From Ailurus styani (taxonomy: Eukaryota; Chordata; Mammalia; Carnivora; Ailuridae): a DNA stretch of 64,000 bases. The translations under genes were made by a program, and so were the position numbers. How positions within the stretch are numbered: the stretch's first letter is position 1; each line of letters starts with the position of its first letter. Location of the stretch: positions 1,386,565-1,450,564 of the forward strand of contig LNAC01000103.1 of the NCBI GenBank assembly GCA_002007465.1, in the 5' to 3' direction. The notes under the pieces are model-generated. The model saw nothing but the letters and a program-made list of their open reading frames with translations, was not told where the DNA came from and made no database searches. Below are positions 60,661 to 64,000 of this stretch, one piece after another.

Positions 60661-61825
60661 TTATAAATAGTGTATATTAATAAAAATATTTTGTGTGTGG
60701 TAGAGGGTATCTTCCAATTCATATTTTTAGAGTAAGCCTACATTCACTGGGTGTATAAACACATGAAAATAAAAAGGTAATGGGATCTATTTTGGTGACT
60801 TATAGAGACCTAAGCCCTTGAGTTTAATTACCCTAATCAAATATTAGAAATGAACTAAGTGGTATCTCTATATCTCTATACATACACATTCTTGAAAATA
60901 TTCCTCTTAGAAACCTTTCAGCAATTAGGAAGTACTACATTTATTTTCAAATATTGAGCTGCTGAATGGTATAACTTATAGGGATATATGGCAATATTAA
61001 TGTACAGAAAACTTAACAGATTTCCTTAAATTGTACAGAAGCTAAAAAGCTTAAATAGCTTCTGTTTATTTCGTGTCCACTGGATTATTCCAGGAACAAG
61101 CATTGTTTATTATCACATTTAGTTGAACATTTAACATTTCTATTTCTCAAACCAGTTTGAATCATTCGACATACCCTTGATAATGCATAGACTTAGGCAA
61201 GTTTGTACATTCTCCTGGCTGTTATTTGCTGACCAAGAAGCAAACAAGCAAATAAACAAATTCACTGGCATTGTTCAACAATGATGATATAAAATAGAAG
61301 AGTTATTACATGTAAAATGAATCTGAAAAAGAAGTAAAAATTCAGTATATTTTTAAAAGCTAACCTCAGTGGAAATAGAGGATCATATTTAATCTTGACC
61401 AAAGCAAATTCATGTATTATTTTAGAGTGTTGAGTTAAAGTTTATGAATACCTTAGAGTAACTATAAGCAGAAAACTGCAACACTTATATTATTCTAGAA
61501 GGTGATCAGTTTTTGACCAGTTTTGAGATTGGAGAAATAGTACTGCCAGAAAAATTGATCCAAAGTAGTTGTGACATCAAGTGTTTTGAAGAATTAAGCA
61601 AATGCACATGAAGGCTGATGAAAATTTGGGAAATCAAATAATAAATTTCGCAGAAAAAATTAATTACTGTTTGCTCTAACTGTAAAGAGCCTTCAAAAAA
61701 ATCTTGACAATTCTAAATAACCCCAGTGTTAAAATAAAGGAGAACAAGCCAAAGTGAAATGTATCTTAAGAGACTTCTCTCACGACAATAAGGTAGATAT
61801 TAAAAGTGACATGAGTAGACAGGAA
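60661..61825. other. AT-rich stretch, nothing recognised
   Basis: No gene or confident repeat. Confidence 0.45.
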
Positions 61826-62022
61826 GGGTGCCTGGGTGGCTCAGCTGGTTAAGTGTCTGACTTTGGCTCAGGTCATGATCTCAGGGTCCTGGGATTGAGC
61901 CCCACGTCAAGTTCCCCATTCAGTAGGGATTCTGTTTCTCCTTCTCTCTCTCCTTCTGTCCTCTGGTTTGTGTGCTCTCTCTCTCTCATACAAATAAATG
62001 AATACAATCTTTTTAAAAAAAA
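61826..62022 (+). mobile_element. can-SINE, full length
   Basis: Head GGGTGCCTGGGTGGCTCAG, older-type body with TTCTCTCTCTCCTTCTGTCC, tail AAATAAATGAATACAATC and poly-A. GACATGAGTA occurs just left (61808-61817) and right (62026-62035), a likely but offset target duplication. Confidence 0.93.
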
Positions 62023-62025
62023 ACA

Positions 62026-62161
62026 GACATGAGTACATAACCAAAGAAGAATAAAAAATAATGATACATTAACCTTTTTGTATAAANAAAAAAAAAAAGA
62101 GACATGAGTACATAACCAAAGAAGAATAAAAAATAATGATACATTAACCTTTTTGTATAAA
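62026..62161. repeat. 61-bp direct duplication around an N
   Basis: GACATGAGTACATAACCAAA and the following 41 bases occur identically at 62026-62086 and 62101-62161, separated by one N (62087) and a short A-run. Confidence 0.95.
62087..62087. other. single unresolved base
   Basis: N lies in an A-run at the middle of the 61-bp duplication, most easily read as an unmerged overlap in the assembly. Confidence 0.85.
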
Positions 62162-62199
62162 AAATCATATGGACTCACTTCAGAAAGACTAATAATTTT

Positions 62200-62394
62200 T
62201 TTTTAAAGATTTTATTTATTTATTTCACAGAGGGAGAGAGATCACAAGGAGGCAGAGAGGCAGGCAGAGAGAGAGAGGGGGAAGCAGGCTCCCTGCTGAG
62301 CAGGGAGCCCGATGCGGGCCTCGATCCCAGGAACCTGAGATCATGACCTGAGCCGAAAGCAGAGGCTTTAACCCACTGAGCCACCCAGGCGCCC
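62200..62394 (-). mobile_element. can-SINE, antisense, very young-looking
   Basis: Perfect 19-bp target duplication CAGAAAGACTAATAATTTT at 62181-62199 and 62395-62413. Full-length body of the CACAGAGGGAGAGAGATCAC type with the standard head. Confidence 0.98.
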
Positions 62395-62480
62395 CAGAAA
62401 GACTAATAATTTTAAGTATTTAGTAAGTACACAAAATGTCTGCTGAATGTAAATAAGAATGTCATTTAACATATTTTAAA

Positions 62481-62656
62481 GATTTTATTTATTCATTTCA
62501 CAGAGGGAGAGAGATCACAAGGAGGCAGAGAGGCAGGCAGAGAGAGAGAGGGGGAAGCAGGCTCCCCGCTGAGCAGGGAGCCCGATGCGGGCCTCGATCC
62601 NATCATGACCTGAGCCGAAAGCTGAGGCTTTAACCCACTGAGCCACCCAGGCGCCC
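62481..62656 (-). mobile_element. can-SINE, antisense, young, with a seam
   Basis: Perfect 15-bp target duplication TTAACATATTTTAAA at 62466-62480 and 62657-62671. Body nearly identical to the SINE 90 bp to its left, but the CAGGACCCTGAG segment is missing and replaced by a single N at 62601. Confidence 0.97.
62601..62601. other. single unresolved base inside a SINE
   Basis: N replaces about 12 bases expected between GATCC and ATCATGACC. Confidence 0.85.
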
Positions 62657-62671
62657 TTAACATATTTTAAA

Positions 62672-63049
62672 TAAGCACATTATATTAAAGTACACTAGAG
62701 AAGATGAGACCTACTCAGCTATTTTACTTTTCTACTTCCATCAAGATAATAGGTTTTTAATTGGCCAGTATTTAACAAACAACCTAAATAAATCAAAAGC
62801 CAAAGTTAATAAAATTATGTAAGTATTGGTTAATTGGAGGCAGGGGAGAAGGAAAGAGGGAAAGAGAAAGAAAAAAATACTATTTGTTTCAAATATAAGG
62901 CAATTGTTTCTGGCAGGACAACAGGACCTGATAAAGGTTTCTGAAGGCCTGATGTGAGGAATTTACTTGCAGTATAACGTTGTAGTTAATGCTGTGACTT
63001 CTGTAAACAAATCATTTGGGATTACAACCTGTGTATGTCAATTGCTTAC
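62672..63049. other. unique stretch, nothing recognised
   Basis: A purine-rich patch (GGGGAGAAGGAAAGAGGG) at about 62845-62875. No gene or repeat is recognised. Confidence 0.4.
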
Positions 63050-63064
63050 TATATAACCATTTTT

Positions 63065-63258
63065 TAATTAAATATTTTTATTAGTTGAGGGGATGGGGCA
63101 GATGCAGTGAGAGAAGGAGAGAGAGGGAGAAAGAGTCTTAAGCAGACTCCGTGCTGGGTGCAGAGCATGATGTGGGGCTTGATCTCATTACCCTGAGATC
63201 ACGACCTGAGCCAAAACCAAGAGTTGGCACTTAACCAACTGCGCCACCCAGGTGCCCC
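63065..63258 (-). mobile_element. can-SINE, antisense, older copy
   Basis: Body GTCTTAAGCAGACTCCGTGC of the older type, head TGCGCCACCCAGGTGCCCC. An imperfect target duplication reads TATATAACCATTTT on the left and TATAGAACCATTTT on the right. Confidence 0.93.
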
Positions 63259-63341
63259 TATAGAACCATTTTCTTATCAAAACTCTGTGACCCTGAATTA
63301 GTCTCTTAAACAGTTTTCAATTCTTCATTAAGATCATCACG

Positions 63342-63342
<1 letters not shown>

Positions 63343-63374
<32 letters not shown>
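63343..63374. repeat. (AT)n microsatellite
   Basis: About 15 AT units lying between the target duplication and the T-tract of the adjacent antisense SINE. Confidence 0.95.
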
Positions 63375-63379
<5 letters not shown>

Positions 63380-63554
63380 AAAGATTTTATTTATTTATTT
63401 GACACACAAAGAGAGATCACAAGCAGGCAGAGAGAGAGGAGGAAGCAGGCTCCCTGCTGAGCAGAGAGCCCAATGCGGGGCTCCATCCCAGGACCCTGAG
63501 ATCATGACCTGAGCTGAAGGCAGAGGCTTTAACCCACTGAGCCACCCAGGTGCC
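63349..63554 (-). mobile_element. can-SINE, antisense, tail grown into (AT)n
   Basis: Target duplication CACGATTATAT at 63338-63348 and 63555-63565. The (AT)n at 63349-63374 lies within the insertion at the A-tail end. Body is young type with one AGGCAGAG unit fewer. Confidence 0.95.
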
Positions 63555-63565
63555 CACGATTATAT

Positions 63566-64000
63566 TTTTAAGACATTCTATATGTTGTTAAAATTTCTAA
63601 AAGTGATCACTACTTAAGCAAATCAAGAATTATAAAAAGGGAATTTTTGATGATACTTAATCTGTGTTGCATAAGTTTCTCTTGAAGCAAAAGTCAAGAA
63701 ATCAAGTAAAAGATAATTGAAACTGTCACTTTGATTCCACAGCACAAGTAGTTTGCATTTATGTTTGTCAAGCAGCAAAAACACAAGATAACAAACTTGC
63801 ATGAAAGGAAAGGTAATGAATTAATTCTTATTTACCTGTTTACATGCCTATTGTTGGTTTTATTTTCTTTTTCAAAATATTTTTACCTCTTAAAAGCATT
63901 AGTAAGCAAACAATATTTTGACTTGCTACAAGTTATTCCTTTCTTTCAGTTTTCTTAGCTTTAAAGAAAATGGGCAAATAATTATTATTTTCTCCCTGTG
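63566..64000. other. AT-rich stretch, nothing recognised
   Basis: No gene or repeat is recognised up to the end of the window. Confidence 0.45.

Overview
This window is mammalian, from a carnivore and probably a mustelid or close relative. About thirty copies of the carnivore tRNA-derived SINE (can-SINE) are scattered through it. Their heads read GGGCGCCTGGGTGGCTCAG, their middles are CT-rich, and their tails are AAATAAATAAATAAAATC. Many carry the CTGCCTGCCTCTCTGCCTAC form of the CT block, which I associate with mustelid-type copies and not with dog-type SINEC_Cf. The sequence is AT-rich. I found no protein-coding gene, tRNA, rRNA or other RNA gene that I could support: every open frame is short, and those I could identify lie in transposon sequence. 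The window is best read as intergenic or deep intronic DNA.

Layout. 1-6.8 kb: a gapped nested SINE, MIR, L2 and a palindromic DNA-transposon relic. 6.8-12.2 kb: a 5'-truncated, decayed L1 (about 3.3 kb visible) lies between two near-identical 767-bp direct repeats, with assembly gaps at both joins. 12.2-17.6 kb: MIRs, SINEs, an internally inverted L1 and an L2. 17.9-19.2 kb: a badly decayed ERVL-type pol relic. 19.2-24.6 kb: mostly unique sequence. 24.8-26.2 kb: an antisense ancient L1. 27-38 kb: SINEs, two tiny 3'-only L1 insertions and L2 pieces. 39-44 kb: simple repeats, SINEs and unique DNA. 44.5-47.2 kb: two old L1 pieces in opposite orientation. 47.6-55 kb: L2, SINEs, an L1 ORF2 scrap. 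56-58 kb: an MLT1-type LTR, MIRs, and an L2 holding both a MIR and a can-SINE. 58.6-60.7 kb: old L1 pieces. 61.8-63.6 kb: a dense SINE cluster with assembly seams.

Nothing here works together as a pathway. What the window records is insertion history, oldest first: L2, MIR, old L1, ERVL, MLT1 and DNA transposon; then carnivore L1; then can-SINEs, one inside L1 and one nested in another SINE. Several oddities (four isolated single Ns, a 61-bp duplication, the 767-bp duplication) coincide with unresolved bases and look more like assembly seams than biology. I found no evidence of a previously undescribed system. Family names were assigned by eye from remembered consensus features; a RepeatMasker run with a carnivore library would settle boundaries and subfamilies.
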